Positions 1-9,824 of a stretch of 64,000 nucleotides of DNA are shown one piece after another (within the stretch, counting starts at the first letter, position 1; each line of letters starts with the position of its first letter). The notes beneath the pieces were generated by a model. It ran no database searches. It was given only the letters and a program-made list of their open reading frames with translations, and was not told the DNA's origin. The stretch comes from Enterococcus saccharolyticus subsp. saccharolyticus (GTDB lineage Bacteria > Bacillota > Bacilli > Lactobacillales > Enterococcaceae): assembly GCF_029023825.1 (NCBI RefSeq), contig NZ_CP118957.1:899501-963500 (forward strand), in the 5' to 3' direction. Made by a program: the position numbers and the translations under genes.

Positions 1-771
<771 letters not shown>

Positions 772-786
772 TTGAGAGGTGCGTGT

Positions 787-3018
787 ATGGAAGGGAAAAA
801 ATTTTTAGCCAAATCTGATGGAGAAACTATCATTCAACATACGAAGTTACTTTTGAAAAACTTAGATATTTTAAAAGAAATTTATCCTGATATCAATGTA
901 AATTGGGCGTTATTAAAATTGGCTTGCATATATCATGATTTAGGAAAATTAAACGAAAAATTTCAATATAAAGTTGACAAAAATTTACGTACCACAGCTG
1001 GAGAAGTTCCACACGGTCTTTTAAGCACAGCTTTTATTCCTGCAAAAGAATTGATTCATAAAGGATTTAGTAAAGAAGAAGTGGAAATTTTAGCTTATGC
1101 CATTGGAAGACATCATGAGCGGGATTTTAGTAAGGTGAGTATAGCGGATATCAAACGAGAAGTAAGTACTTTAGATGTTACTGATTTCCCATATCAACAA
1201 TTGGGAATTGATGAATTGCATATACGAGTGTTATCTAAAAAATATTTTGAACATGATGTTCACATGTCAGTTATTCAATTTGGTGATGCGTACTTTGATT
1301 ATGTTATGTTAAAAGGATTGCTTAATCGATTAGACTATGCAGCAAGTGGTCATATAGAAGTGGAACATCCTAATGATTTTCTTATAGATTCGATGGGGAA
1401 TTTAGGGTATCAATGGAATGATTTACAGGAATATATGTTAACACATCAAAAGGAAAATCTTGTGATTACTGCACAAACTGGTTTAGGAAAAACTGAAGCA
1501 GGACTACTATGGTTAGGTAATAATAAAGGTTTTTTTACTTTACCAATTAAAGCTGCTATTAATGCTATATACAATCGAATAGTAACAAAAGTTGTTAAAG
1601 ATACACAAGAACAAAAAATAGGTTTATTACATTCTAGTATTCATCAAGAATATTTACGAGCCAAAGATGAGGGCATTTTTGAAGAGTTATTAGATGTAGA
1701 TAATTATGTAAATAGAACAAGACAATTATCATTGCCATTAACAGTGTGTACACTAGATCAATTGTTTGATATAGTTTTTCGCTATCCAGGGTATGAGCAA
1801 AAAATTGCTACATTGTCGTATTCCAAAGTAATCATTGATGAAATTCAAATGTATTCTGCTGATTTATTGGCTTATTTGATTTATGGTTTGAAAATGATTA
1901 CAGATTATGGTGGAAGTTTTGCTGTTTTAACAGCGACACTTCCACCATATATTACAGATCTAATGATGAAAGAAGGATTACGTTTTAAGCAACCTAAAGA
2001 AGGTTTTGTAGATGAAAATTTAATGATTCGCCATAGTGTAGAGATTTTACATGAGACAATGAATACTTCAAAAATAATTCGAGTATTTTCTAAAAATAAA
2101 ATTCTAGTTATTTGTAATACGATAAAGCAAGCAAAACAAATGTATCAACAAATTTCGGATGAAGTAGGAACAGAATGTGTACACTTAATGCATAGTGCGT
2201 TTATTCGTAGAGATCGTACGCAAAAAGAAAAAGATATTCTTGATTTTGCCCAAAATGGAAATACAGATGCAGGTATTTGGATTTCCACGCAAATTGTGGA
2301 AGCCTCCCTAGATATTGATTTTGATATCTTATTTACAGAACTTTCTGATTTGAGTGGGTTATTTCAGCGAATGGGTAGATGTTATCGTAAAAGACCATGG
2401 ATTCCAGAAATAGGTATAAATGTCTATGTATATGATGGAGGAAGTAAAAATTGTTCAGGAATTGGAACGGTCATTGACAAAGAAATTTATGAACTGTCTA
2501 AAAATGCATTACTACAAGTTTCTGGTCCATTAACAGAATCAGAAAAAATAAAATTGATTTCTCAAATGTTTACAACTGATAAAGTCAAGACATCAACTTT
2601 TTATCAGTCGATTAATGATCACTTAGAATTCTTAGAGTTATTATTTGAAGGAGAAAAAACCAAAAATGAGGTGTTGAATGAATTTCGGAACATCCATAAT
2701 TTGAGTGTAATACCTTCAAGCATTTATGAAGAAAACAAAAAAATAATTACAAAGCTTGTTCAACTTTTAAAAATTCCAAGCAAAATAGCAACATCTCAAG
2801 AAAAAATAGAAAAGAAAAAAGGACGTATTCTATTAAATGAATACAAAGTAGATTTACCTATGTATGCACTCAAAGGTTTAGAAATAGAAGAGCTGGAAAT
2901 AAATGATTATGAAAAAATAAGTATTTTAATCAGTTGCAATTATGATAGTAACAATGGAATAGAATTGCATAAAAGACAGAAAAAAGCAGATATTGACGTG
3001 GAAGATCAATTTTTCTAG
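787..3018 (+). CDS. cas3: Cas3 helicase-nuclease
   Basis: A 743-residue Cas3 that unwinds and degrades DNA once Cascade has bound its target. The N-terminal HD nuclease domain shows H18, HD at 50-51, H76, the GRHH motif ending at 109-110 and D183. The superfamily 2 helicase follows: Walker A TGLGKT at 231-236, Walker B DEIQ at 351-354, motif III TAT near 382 and motif VI QRMGR at 527-531. Both active sites look complete. ATG 787 is preferred to an in-frame TTG at 772 because GAGAGGTG sits at the right distance before it. It is a fused HD-helicase, as usual for I-B. The end overlaps no gene, and cas4 begins 10 bases after the stop. Confidence 0.96.
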   Translation: MEGKKFLAKSDGETIIQHTKLLLKNLDILKEIYPDINVNWALLKLACIYHDLGKLNEKFQYKVDKNLRTTAGEVPHGLLSTAFIPAKELIHKGFSKEEVEILAYAIGRHHERDFSKVSIADIKREVSTLDVTDFPYQQLGIDELHIRVLSKKYFEHDVHMSVIQFGDAYFDYVMLKGLLNRLDYAASGHIEVEHPNDFLIDSMGNLGYQWNDLQEYMLTHQKENLVITAQTGLGKTEAGLLWLGNNKGFFTLPIKAAINAIYNRIVTKVVKDTQEQKIGLLHSSIHQEYLRAKDEGIFEELLDVDNYVNRTRQLSLPLTVCTLDQLFDIVFRYPGYEQKIATLSYSKVIIDEIQMYSADLLAYLIYGLKMITDYGGSFAVLTATLPPYITDLMMKEGLRFKQPKEGFVDENLMIRHSVEILHETMNTSKIIRVFSKNKILVICNTIKQAKQMYQQISDEVGTECVHLMHSAFIRRDRTQKEKDILDFAQNGNTDAGIWISTQIVEASLDIDFDILFTELSDLSGLFQRMGRCYRKRPWIPEIGINVYVYDGGSKNCSGIGTVIDKEIYELSKNALLQVSGPLTESEKIKLISQMFTTDKVKTSTFYQSINDHLEFLELLFEGEKTKNEVLNEFRNIHNLSVIPSSIYEENKKIITKLVQLLKIPSKIATSQEKIEKKKGRILLNEYKVDLPMYALKGLEIEELEINDYEKISILISCNYDSNNGIELHKRQKKADIDVEDQFF

Positions 3019-3028
3019 GAGAATATTT

Positions 3029-3517
3029 ATGAAAATTACAGGTACAATGATTAATTATTATTTTGTTTGTCATAGAAAACTATGGTTGCATGTTCATCGT
3101 CTATCTTTTGAAGAACAACATGAGAATGTTCAATTGGGTAAATTATTGGATCAATCAAGTTACACCAGAGAAAAAAAGCAAATTATGATTGACGAAACAG
3201 TGAATATTGATTTCTTACAAGATTGGAAAATTATTCATGAAGTTAAAAAAAGTAAATCAATGGAAGAATCTGCAGAATGGCAAGTTCGATACTATATTTC
3301 TTATTTACGTAAGAAAGGAATAGCTGTTGAACGAGGAATCTTAGATTATCCTTTATTAAAAAAACGCAAGGAAATATTATTGAATGATGAAGAAGAGGAG
3401 AAATTAAAAGATATATTATTAGATATTGAATATATAAGTAACCAAGAAAATGCACCCGCTACAATAAATAAAAAATGGTGTAAGAAGTGTGCATTTTATG
3501 AATATTGTTTTTCTTAA
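3029..3517 (+). CDS. cas4: Cas4 exonuclease, spacer-acquisition factor
   Basis: A 162-residue Cas4 of the RecB-nuclease/iron-sulfur family. It trims prespacers and helps select and orient them by PAM together with Cas1-Cas2. The iron-sulfur cysteines are C14 near the start and C151, C154 and C160 at the end (KWCKKCAFYEYC). The nuclease core keeps E71-V-K73 and a Q85-centred WQVRYY motif. ATG 3029 follows AGGAGA; longer in-frame starts inside the end of cas3 lack a ribosome site. The order cas3-cas4-cas1-cas2 is the standard I-B adaptation arrangement. Confidence 0.94.
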   Translation: MKITGTMINYYFVCHRKLWLHVHRLSFEEQHENVQLGKLLDQSSYTREKKQIMIDETVNIDFLQDWKIIHEVKKSKSMEESAEWQVRYYISYLRKKGIAVERGILDYPLLKKRKEILLNDEEEEKLKDILLDIEYISNQENAPATINKKWCKKCAFYEYCFS

Positions 3518-3529
3518 GGAGGATATTCA

Positions 3530-4522
3530 ATGGTGGAAAGTTATTATTTATTTAGCAGTGGAGAATTAAAAAGGAAAGACAACGTTGTGAGAATGACTGC
3601 ACCAGATGGACGTTTCAAGGATATAAAGATAGAAATGACTAGAGATATTTATTTGTTTGGTGAAACAAGTATGAATACTAAATGTTTGAACTTTCTTTCT
3701 ACAAACAAAATTCCCATGCATCTTTTTAATTATTATGGTTATTATACAGGAAGTTTCTATCCGAAAGAAGTTAATATATCGGGTAACTTGTTGATTCGTC
3801 AAGTAGAACATTACACTGATGAAACACGTCGACTGATTATTGCTAAAGAAATTATTTATTCTGCAAGTTATAATATTTATCGCAATGTGCGTTATTATCA
3901 TCAAAGAGGGAAAGACTTAGAAACACAGTTGGATCAACTAAAAGCGTTGAGAAAACTGATTAGTCGTGCAAAAAATATTCAAGAATTGATGGGAATTGAA
4001 GGAAATATCCATCAGGTTTATTATACATGTTGGGCAATTGTTGTAAATCAAAAAATAGATTTTCAAAAACGTGTAAAGCGACCACCGGATAATATGATTA
4101 ATACTTTGATTTCGTTCTTGAATTCTCTTGTTTATACTAGTTGTCTTTCTGAAATTTATGTCTCTCAACTCAATCCGACAATCAGTTATTTGCATAGTGC
4201 AAGTGATAGAAGATTTTCATTGTCGTTAGATATTGCAGAAATTTTTAAACCGATATTGGTAGATCGATTAATATTTTCGTTATTGAATAAAAAAGTTATT
4301 TCTGAATCAGATTTTGATACAGAATCTAATTTTTGTTATCTAAAAAAAAATGCACAACAAAAAATTTTAAAAGCATATAATGAACGGTTAGAAAAAACAA
4401 TTAAACATAGAGAATTAAAACGACATATATCTTATCGTCACTTAATGCGTTTAGAATGTTATAAACTAATTAAACATTTAATGAATGATAAAAATTATGA
4501 AGGGTTTAAAATATGGTGGTAA
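3530..4522 (+). CDS. cas1: Cas1 integrase, type I-B
   Basis: A 330-residue Cas1, the metal-dependent integrase that inserts new spacers at the leader end of the array. An N-terminal beta-strand domain (about 1-85) precedes the helical catalytic domain. The expected catalytic residues are visible: E157 in GIEGN, H222 in YLHSA and the LDIAEIFKP block at 233-241 with D234 and E237. The start follows a strong AAGGAGG at 3524-3528. The gene lies 12 bases after cas4 and 3 bases before cas2, so the three adaptation genes are probably translated from one message. Confidence 0.97.
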   Translation: MVESYYLFSSGELKRKDNVVRMTAPDGRFKDIKIEMTRDIYLFGETSMNTKCLNFLSTNKIPMHLFNYYGYYTGSFYPKEVNISGNLLIRQVEHYTDETRRLIIAKEIIYSASYNIYRNVRYYHQRGKDLETQLDQLKALRKLISRAKNIQELMGIEGNIHQVYYTCWAIVVNQKIDFQKRVKRPPDNMINTLISFLNSLVYTSCLSEIYVSQLNPTISYLHSASDRRFSLSLDIAEIFKPILVDRLIFSLLNKKVISESDFDTESNFCYLKKNAQQKILKAYNERLEKTIKHRELKRHISYRHLMRLECYKLIKHLMNDKNYEGFKIWW

Positions 4523-4525
4523 TAG

Positions 4526-4807
4526 ATGTATATTATTTTAATATATGATATTTCTACTGAGGGTTCTGGTGCAAGAATTTCTAGAAATGTTTTTAAAATT
4601 TGCAAGAAATATCTAACTCATGTTCAAAAATCTGTTTTTGAAGGAGAATTAACTCAAAGTAAATTAAAGAAGTTACAAATAGAGCTATCTGAATTTATTC
4701 GCGATGATATGGATTCTGTAGTTGTTTTCAATAGTACTCAACGCAGATGGTTGAAAAAAGACTTTTGGGGAATGAATGAAGAAGAAAAAACTTCTACATT
4801 TTTCTAG
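4526..4807 (+). CDS. cas2: Cas2, adaptation complex subunit
   Basis: A 93-residue Cas2, the dimeric core that bridges two Cas1 dimers during spacer integration. It has the ferredoxin-like fold start YIILIYDIS with the conserved Asp at position 8, and a length usual for the family (about 85-100). The start lies 3 bases after the cas1 stop; the ribosome site falls within the end of cas1. It is the last cas gene, and the CRISPR leader begins after its stop. Confidence 0.95.
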   Translation: MYIILIYDISTEGSGARISRNVFKICKKYLTHVQKSVFEGELTQSKLKKLQIELSEFIRDDMDSVVVFNSTQRRWLKKDFWGMNEEEKTSTFF

Positions 4808-4997
4808 TCTATCTATCGTTAATAGTGTAAAATTAATAATAGTTCGACAGAATGAGTTGAACAATTGATAAATCAAGGTTTTAACTATAAAAGTTTAATG
4901 ATATTACCATCAATAAATTAAATTTGCGATTAAAAAAGGACCTATCAACAGAAATGCGAAATGAATCCTATATGTATCAATATTCTTATGCAACGGA
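4808..4997 (+). promoter_or_regulatory. CRISPR leader
   Basis: This 190-bp, strongly AT-rich non-coding stretch lies between the cas2 stop and the first repeat. Its position identifies it as the leader, where array transcription starts and new spacers are inserted. A TTGATA (4865-4870) and TATAAA (4886-4891) with a short 15-bp gap could be a promoter, but the match is weak. The repeat end AATGTAAAT matches the crRNA 5'-handle side of clostridial I-B repeats as I remember them, which supports rightward transcription from here. Confidence 0.7.
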
Positions 4998-7900
4998 GTC
5001 TTAATTTAAAATAATGAAATGTAAATATGCTTAAAATGTTTGTCGTGAAATTCCGGGTCATAGTCTTAATTTAAAATAATGAAATGTAAATTTTTTTTTA
5101 ACGTGTTTGTCAACTAATTTTTGACTGCGTCTTAATTTAAAATAATGAAATGTAAATCTTAATAATTTAGATTATACAGGCAAAATACAAGTCTTAATTT
5201 AAAATAATGAAATGTAAATTTGACAAACTCTTTTATCTTTTGCCCTGTTTGGTAATGTCTTAATTTAAAATAATGAAATGTAAATTGAAAAAGGTGGCAT
5301 TTTTTGGCGGATTTTTCGCACGTCTTAATTTAAAATAATGAAATGTAAATATGCTTGAACACGCATTTCAATTTCTTTTTCTTTGAGTCTTAATTTAAAA
5401 TAATGAAATGTAAATTTTGCTAAACATACATTGACACCACAAAAACTTTTAGGTCTTAATTTAAAATAATGAAATGTAAATTTGGTAAGAACAATTATAA
5501 GACATTCTTCTTTGCTGTCTTAATTTAAAATAATGAAATGTAAATTTGTAATAGATTGTAACTGTTTCTTTTTCTGTTTCGTCTTAATTTAAAATAATGA
5601 AATGTAAATCATCAAGAAAAACACAATCTTGGTGTTACGAGTTTGTCTTAATTTAAAATAATGAAATGTAAATTATGGAAAAACCTTACAAGAAACAGCG
5701 GTTGATGTGTCTTAATTTAAAATAATGAAATGTAAATTGAAAAAATTAGTTAATCATTTTAACGCTATCACAGTCTTAATTTAAAATAATGAAATGTAAA
5801 TTTTAAACCTAATACGTCAAACGTATAATCGGTTTTCGTCTTAATTTAAAATAATGAAATGTAAATCTTTGTCCCCTTGAATCTTTTTCATTATTTCATA
5901 TAGTCTTAATTTAAAATAATGAAATGTAAATTTTGATTGATACAAGGGTTCATGCAATCGTTCGCAGTCTTAATTTAAAATAATGAAATGTAAATTAGAA
6001 ATGGATAACGCTGCTACTTATCCGGATTTATGTCTTAATTTAAAATAATGAAATGTAAATCACGACAAAGTTTGCGCAAATTAAGTTAATCAAAGAGTCT
6101 TAATTTAAAATAATGAAATGTAAATATATTAACGTCAATACCTCTGTACCTTTAAGGCAGAGTCTTAATTTAAAATAATGAAATGTAAATTTCTAAGGCG
6201 TTCTAGGTTTAAAGGTTCATTTATCTGTCTTAATTTAAAATAATGAAATGTAAATTTAATTTTACAGTATAAATACGGACGGGAGACAGGGTCTTAATTT
6301 AAAATAATGAAATGTAAATCAAGGACAATTAACTATTAAAACCGCTGGAGTATCAGTCTTAATTTAAAATAATGAAATGTAAATCTCAAAACGTTCAAAA
6401 AAGCTATAGATTTAGGGGCGTCTTAATTTAAAATAATGAAATGTAAATGCGTACAAAATGGTTTTCTATTCAGTCAGGTACGAGTCTTAATTTAAAATAA
6501 TGAAATGTAAATCGTGCATATCAACGGATTGTTAAGTTCTAAAGATATGTCTTAATTTAAAATAATGAAATGTAAATTTTTTAATTCTTTAAATGCTGTT
6601 TTGGAATTGTTACGTCTTAATTTAAAATAATGAAATGTAAATGCACCAGAAGATGTTCAAGTGCAGATTTCTACTATCGTCTTAATTTAAAATAATGAAA
6701 TGTAAATCTAATACGTCAGAGACAACGTTATCTAGTAACTATTGTCTTAATTTAAAATAATGAAATGTAAATTTTGCAAATTGAGAAGCTAATTTAGAAC
6801 GTAATTTTGTCTTAATTTAAAATAATGAAATGTAAATAAAGAAGTTCGTCAAGTTTATCTTCTGTCGTTTGTTGTCTTAATTTAAAATAATGAAATGTAA
6901 ATAAATACAGCATACAACGAAATTGCAGGACGTACTGGGTCTTAATTTAAAATAATGAAATGTAAATAGGAATTTCTCGTTTTTACCTGGCTTATCTGCT
7001 TTGTCTTAATTTAAAATAATGAAATGTAAATAAAGAAGTTCGTCAAGTTTATCTTCTGTCGTTTGTTGTCTTAATTTAAAATAATGAAATGTAAATTCGT
7101 TCCGCTCCTCACTCGCCAATTCTCTAATCTCTGTCTTAATTTAAAATAATGAAATGTAAATTCACGAGCGACAGAGCAGCAACGGACTTCACAACGAGTC
7201 TTAATTTAAAATAATGAAATGTAAATTTAGGTAACTTTCCAACGCTTGTAGCACAACATCTTTGTCTTAATTTAAAATAATGAAATGTAAATACGAAAAA
7301 CGGCTCATTATTTACTAAAACTGTTCGAGTCTTAATTTAAAATAATGAAATGTAAATTGTCACAAGGCGAGTGGAAGAAAGCGAAAAAAATTGGTCTTAA
7401 TTTAAAATAATGAAATGTAAATTGAAAAAACGTTTGGATCAATATCTTGCGAATCAGCGTCTTAATTTAAAATAATGAAATGTAAATATAGAATAAAAAC
7501 TTTCGTAGCATTTAATCATAATTGTCTTAATTTAAAATAATGAAATGTAAATCTCTTTCGGAAGGATTTCAATTCCTTGTTCCTTCAAGTCTTAATTTAA
7601 AATAATGAAATGTAAATTTTCCAGTAGGTGGTGTAAACCCATTTTCAACATCGTCTTAATTTAAAATAATGAAATGTAAATGCGGATAGTGCTTACGGAT
7701 TTGAAATTGCAACTATGTCTTAATTTAAAATAATGAAATGTAAATCACGATCCATGAGCATTTGATTCTGACTCTCCAAAGTCTTAATTTAAAATAATGA
7801 AATGTAAATACTCCAAAGAAACAATAAAAAGACGATTGTCCTAGGTCTTAATTTAAAATAATGAAATGTAAATCAACAAGCATCTAATATTTTCATCTAC

Positions 7901-8453
7901 TCACCTTCTGTCTTAATTTAAAATAATGAAATGTAAATAGAATTGAATTTGAAATAGAAAAATTGGAGGAATCAGTCTTAATTTAAAATAATGAAATGTA
8001 AATCTGCTTTAGCAAGAGGTAACCACAAAGCCTTAGAGTCTTAATTTAAAATAATGAAATGTAAATAGACGAGATTTGGTAAATGCGATGGAGATGTTAT
8101 TGGTCTTAATTTAAAATAATGAAATGTAAATAAGTTTGACAGGTATGGAAATTTCAAGTTGTTCGGGTCTTAATTTAAAATAATGAAATGTAAATTTTTT
8201 AAATTCGGGCACTGTCTCCATTTCTTTTTGGTCTTAATTTAAAATAATGAAATGTAAATTCAAATTAACAGACGTAAATATCAAGTTGTAGATGAGTCTT
8301 AATTTAAAATAATGAAATGTAAATATGTTCGGGAACAGGCGCAAGAATTATATTTGATACGTCTTAATTTAAAATAATGAAATGTAAATTTGCAAGTTAT
8401 TTTCTGGATGATGAATACTGTAGCGTCTTAATTTAAAATAATGAAATGTAAAT
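4998..8453 (+). CRISPR. CRISPR array, leader-proximal block: 54 repeats
   Basis: I count 54 copies of a 29-bp repeat that begins GTCTTAATTT and ends GAAATGTAAAT; every copy I read is identical. The bases flanking the repeat vary, so 29 bp is its real length. Only four of its 29 bases are G or C and it has almost no palindrome, as expected of type I-B repeats. Complete spacers are about 33-38 bp, mostly 35-36. The spacers at 6838-6873 and 7032-7067 are identical. The last repeat (8425-8453) is followed by a spacer cut by the insertion sequence, so this block and the one at 9825-12251 are a single array of 92 repeats and 91 spacers. Confidence 0.98.
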
Positions 8454-8463
8454 ATCAATAAAA

Positions 8464-8471
8464 AAATTAGT
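8464..8471. repeat. Target-site duplication, left copy
   Basis: AAATTAGT occurs directly outside both ends of the insertion sequence (here and at 9797-9804). Eight bases is the usual duplication length for IS256-family elements. Removing the element and one copy restores a 38-bp spacer between two perfect repeats. Confidence 0.85.
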
Positions 8472-9796
8472 AGTCAAGTCCATAATCCTGTGTAAAATAC
8501 TATACAATGTTCTCACTGTTTTTTACTTGCCAAACTTAATATACTTTCTTGTCGAACTCAGCCATTCATCATGCAAGTCCATAAGGACTGCTCCAATTAA
8601 TCGATTGGCTGAAGCATGGTTAGGAAAGATTCGAATGATTTTTTCTCTTCTGCGTACTTCTTGGTTCAGACGTTCAAGAAGGTTGGTGCTTTTCAGTCGG
8701 TTGTGAGAGTTACCCAAAACCGTGTATTGAAAGGCATCTTCGAAGCCATTATCTAAGGTTTCGCAAGCTTTTGTATATTTTGTTTGATCGATGTATTCAT
8801 CTATGAGGCGATTTTTGGCCTCTCGTGCTAAATTGATATCTGTAAACTTAAAGATTCCTTTTACAGCTTCTCTAAAAGGTTTAGAGTTCTTCTTAGGAAT
8901 CGTTGTAAAAATATTTCTTAAGAAGTGAACTTGACATCTCTGCCAACTTGCGTTGGTAAAGGATTTACGAATCGCAGACACTAAGCCTTTATGGGCATCA
9001 GAAATTACGAGTTCTGTTCCCCTTAAACCTCGTTCTTTTAAGTACTCAAAGAAGATGGACCAAGTATCATCACTCTCTTCGCTTTGAATCATAAAGCCAA
9101 TGATTTCTCGGTCTCCATCTTCTGTAATTCCGATCGCAATATGGCAACTTTTAGAAAGGACCCTGTTATCTTCTCTAATCTTTATGTAGAGAACATCTGT
9201 CATCAAGTAAGGATAGTTTGTATCCGAAAGTGAGCGGTTCTGCCACTCGTTGACCATTGGGTCTAACTGTTCAGTCAGACTAGAGACAAAGGATTTAGAA
9301 ACTGATTTACCACACAGTTCTTCAACGATTTTTGAGACTTTACGTGTTGAAACGCCTGAAACATACATCTCAAGCATTGAAGCGAGCAGCGCTTTTTCAT
9401 TTCGCTGATAACGCTCAAACACCGTTGGTGAAAACTCGCCGTCACGTGTTCTGGGTACTCGTAATTCAAGAGTTCCAACGCGAGTCGTAAAGTCACGCTC
9501 GTAGTAGCCATTTCGTTGGCTTTGTCGGCTTTCAGATCGTTCATAGTCTTCAGCTTGAATGTATTCAGTTCGCTGGTTTTCCATCAATTGATTGAATACA
9601 GTGGTCAAAATGTTTTTAGAAACATCGTCTTTTACAGAATGTTCAATAATACTTTGAATCTCTTCGTTGTTCAGTGTAAAATGTACTTGGGTCATGTAAA
9701 GTCCTCCTAGGTATGTTTTTAGTGGTTAAAAACATTGTACCGTAAAAGGGCTCTTACATGGCCTTTTATCTTTTACACAATTATATGGACTTTATC
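8472..9796 (-). mobile_element. IS256-family insertion sequence inside a CRISPR spacer
   Basis: A 1,325-bp element with one transposase gene on the minus strand. The ends are imperfect inverted repeats of about 26 bp: the left end carries AAGTCCATAATCCTGTGTAA, and the right end read in reverse carries AAGTCCATATAATTGTGTAA. An 8-bp direct duplication AAATTAGT flanks it. Length, end structure and transposase agree with the IS256 family. Stem-loops at 9711-9740 and 9744-9769, ahead of the transposase, may shield it from outside transcription. The transposase frame is intact, so the element may still be mobile. Confidence 0.93.
8523..9695 (-). CDS. IS256-family transposase
   Basis: A 390-residue mutator-type (IS256) DDE transposase. 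The catalytic acidic residues are recognisable in LMTDVLYIK (first Asp), VISDAHKGL (second Asp) and LLERLNQEVRRR (Glu). The conserved CQVHFLRN block and the N-terminal RNGYYERDFTTRVG segment are also present. The start follows AGGAGGACTTTAC on the minus strand. No frameshift or internal stop is visible. It runs opposite to the cas genes and the array, so read-through from it would make RNA antisense to the leader-proximal repeats. Confidence 0.95.
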   Translation of the reverse strand: MTQVHFTLNNEEIQSIIEHSVKDDVSKNILTTVFNQLMENQRTEYIQAEDYERSESRQSQRNGYYERDFTTRVGTLELRVPRTRDGEFSPTVFERYQRNEKALLASMLEMYVSGVSTRKVSKIVEELCGKSVSKSFVSSLTEQLDPMVNEWQNRSLSDTNYPYLMTDVLYIKIREDNRVLSKSCHIAIGITEDGDREIIGFMIQSEESDDTWSIFFEYLKERGLRGTELVISDAHKGLVSAIRKSFTNASWQRCQVHFLRNIFTTIPKKNSKPFREAVKGIFKFTDINLAREAKNRLIDEYIDQTKYTKACETLDNGFEDAFQYTVLGNSHNRLKSTNLLERLNQEVRRREKIIRIFPNHASANRLIGAVLMDLHDEWLSSTRKYIKFGK

Positions 9797-9804
9797 AAAT
9801 TAGT
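9797..9804. repeat. Target-site duplication, right copy
   Basis: This is the second copy of AAATTAGT, immediately outside the right inverted repeat. The 20 bases that follow (9805-9824) are the rest of the interrupted spacer before the next repeat. Confidence 0.85.
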
Positions 9805-9824
9805 GCATACAATCATTACGATTA

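Noticed and set aside
5809-6743. Spacers at 5802-5837 and 6708-6743 sharing CTAATACGTCA
   Set aside because: Only 11 bases are shared and the rest differ, which is too little to claim a common protospacer.
9516-9710. Open frame on the plus strand inside the insertion sequence
   Set aside because: It is opposite the transposase gene and has no ribosome site or family resemblance.
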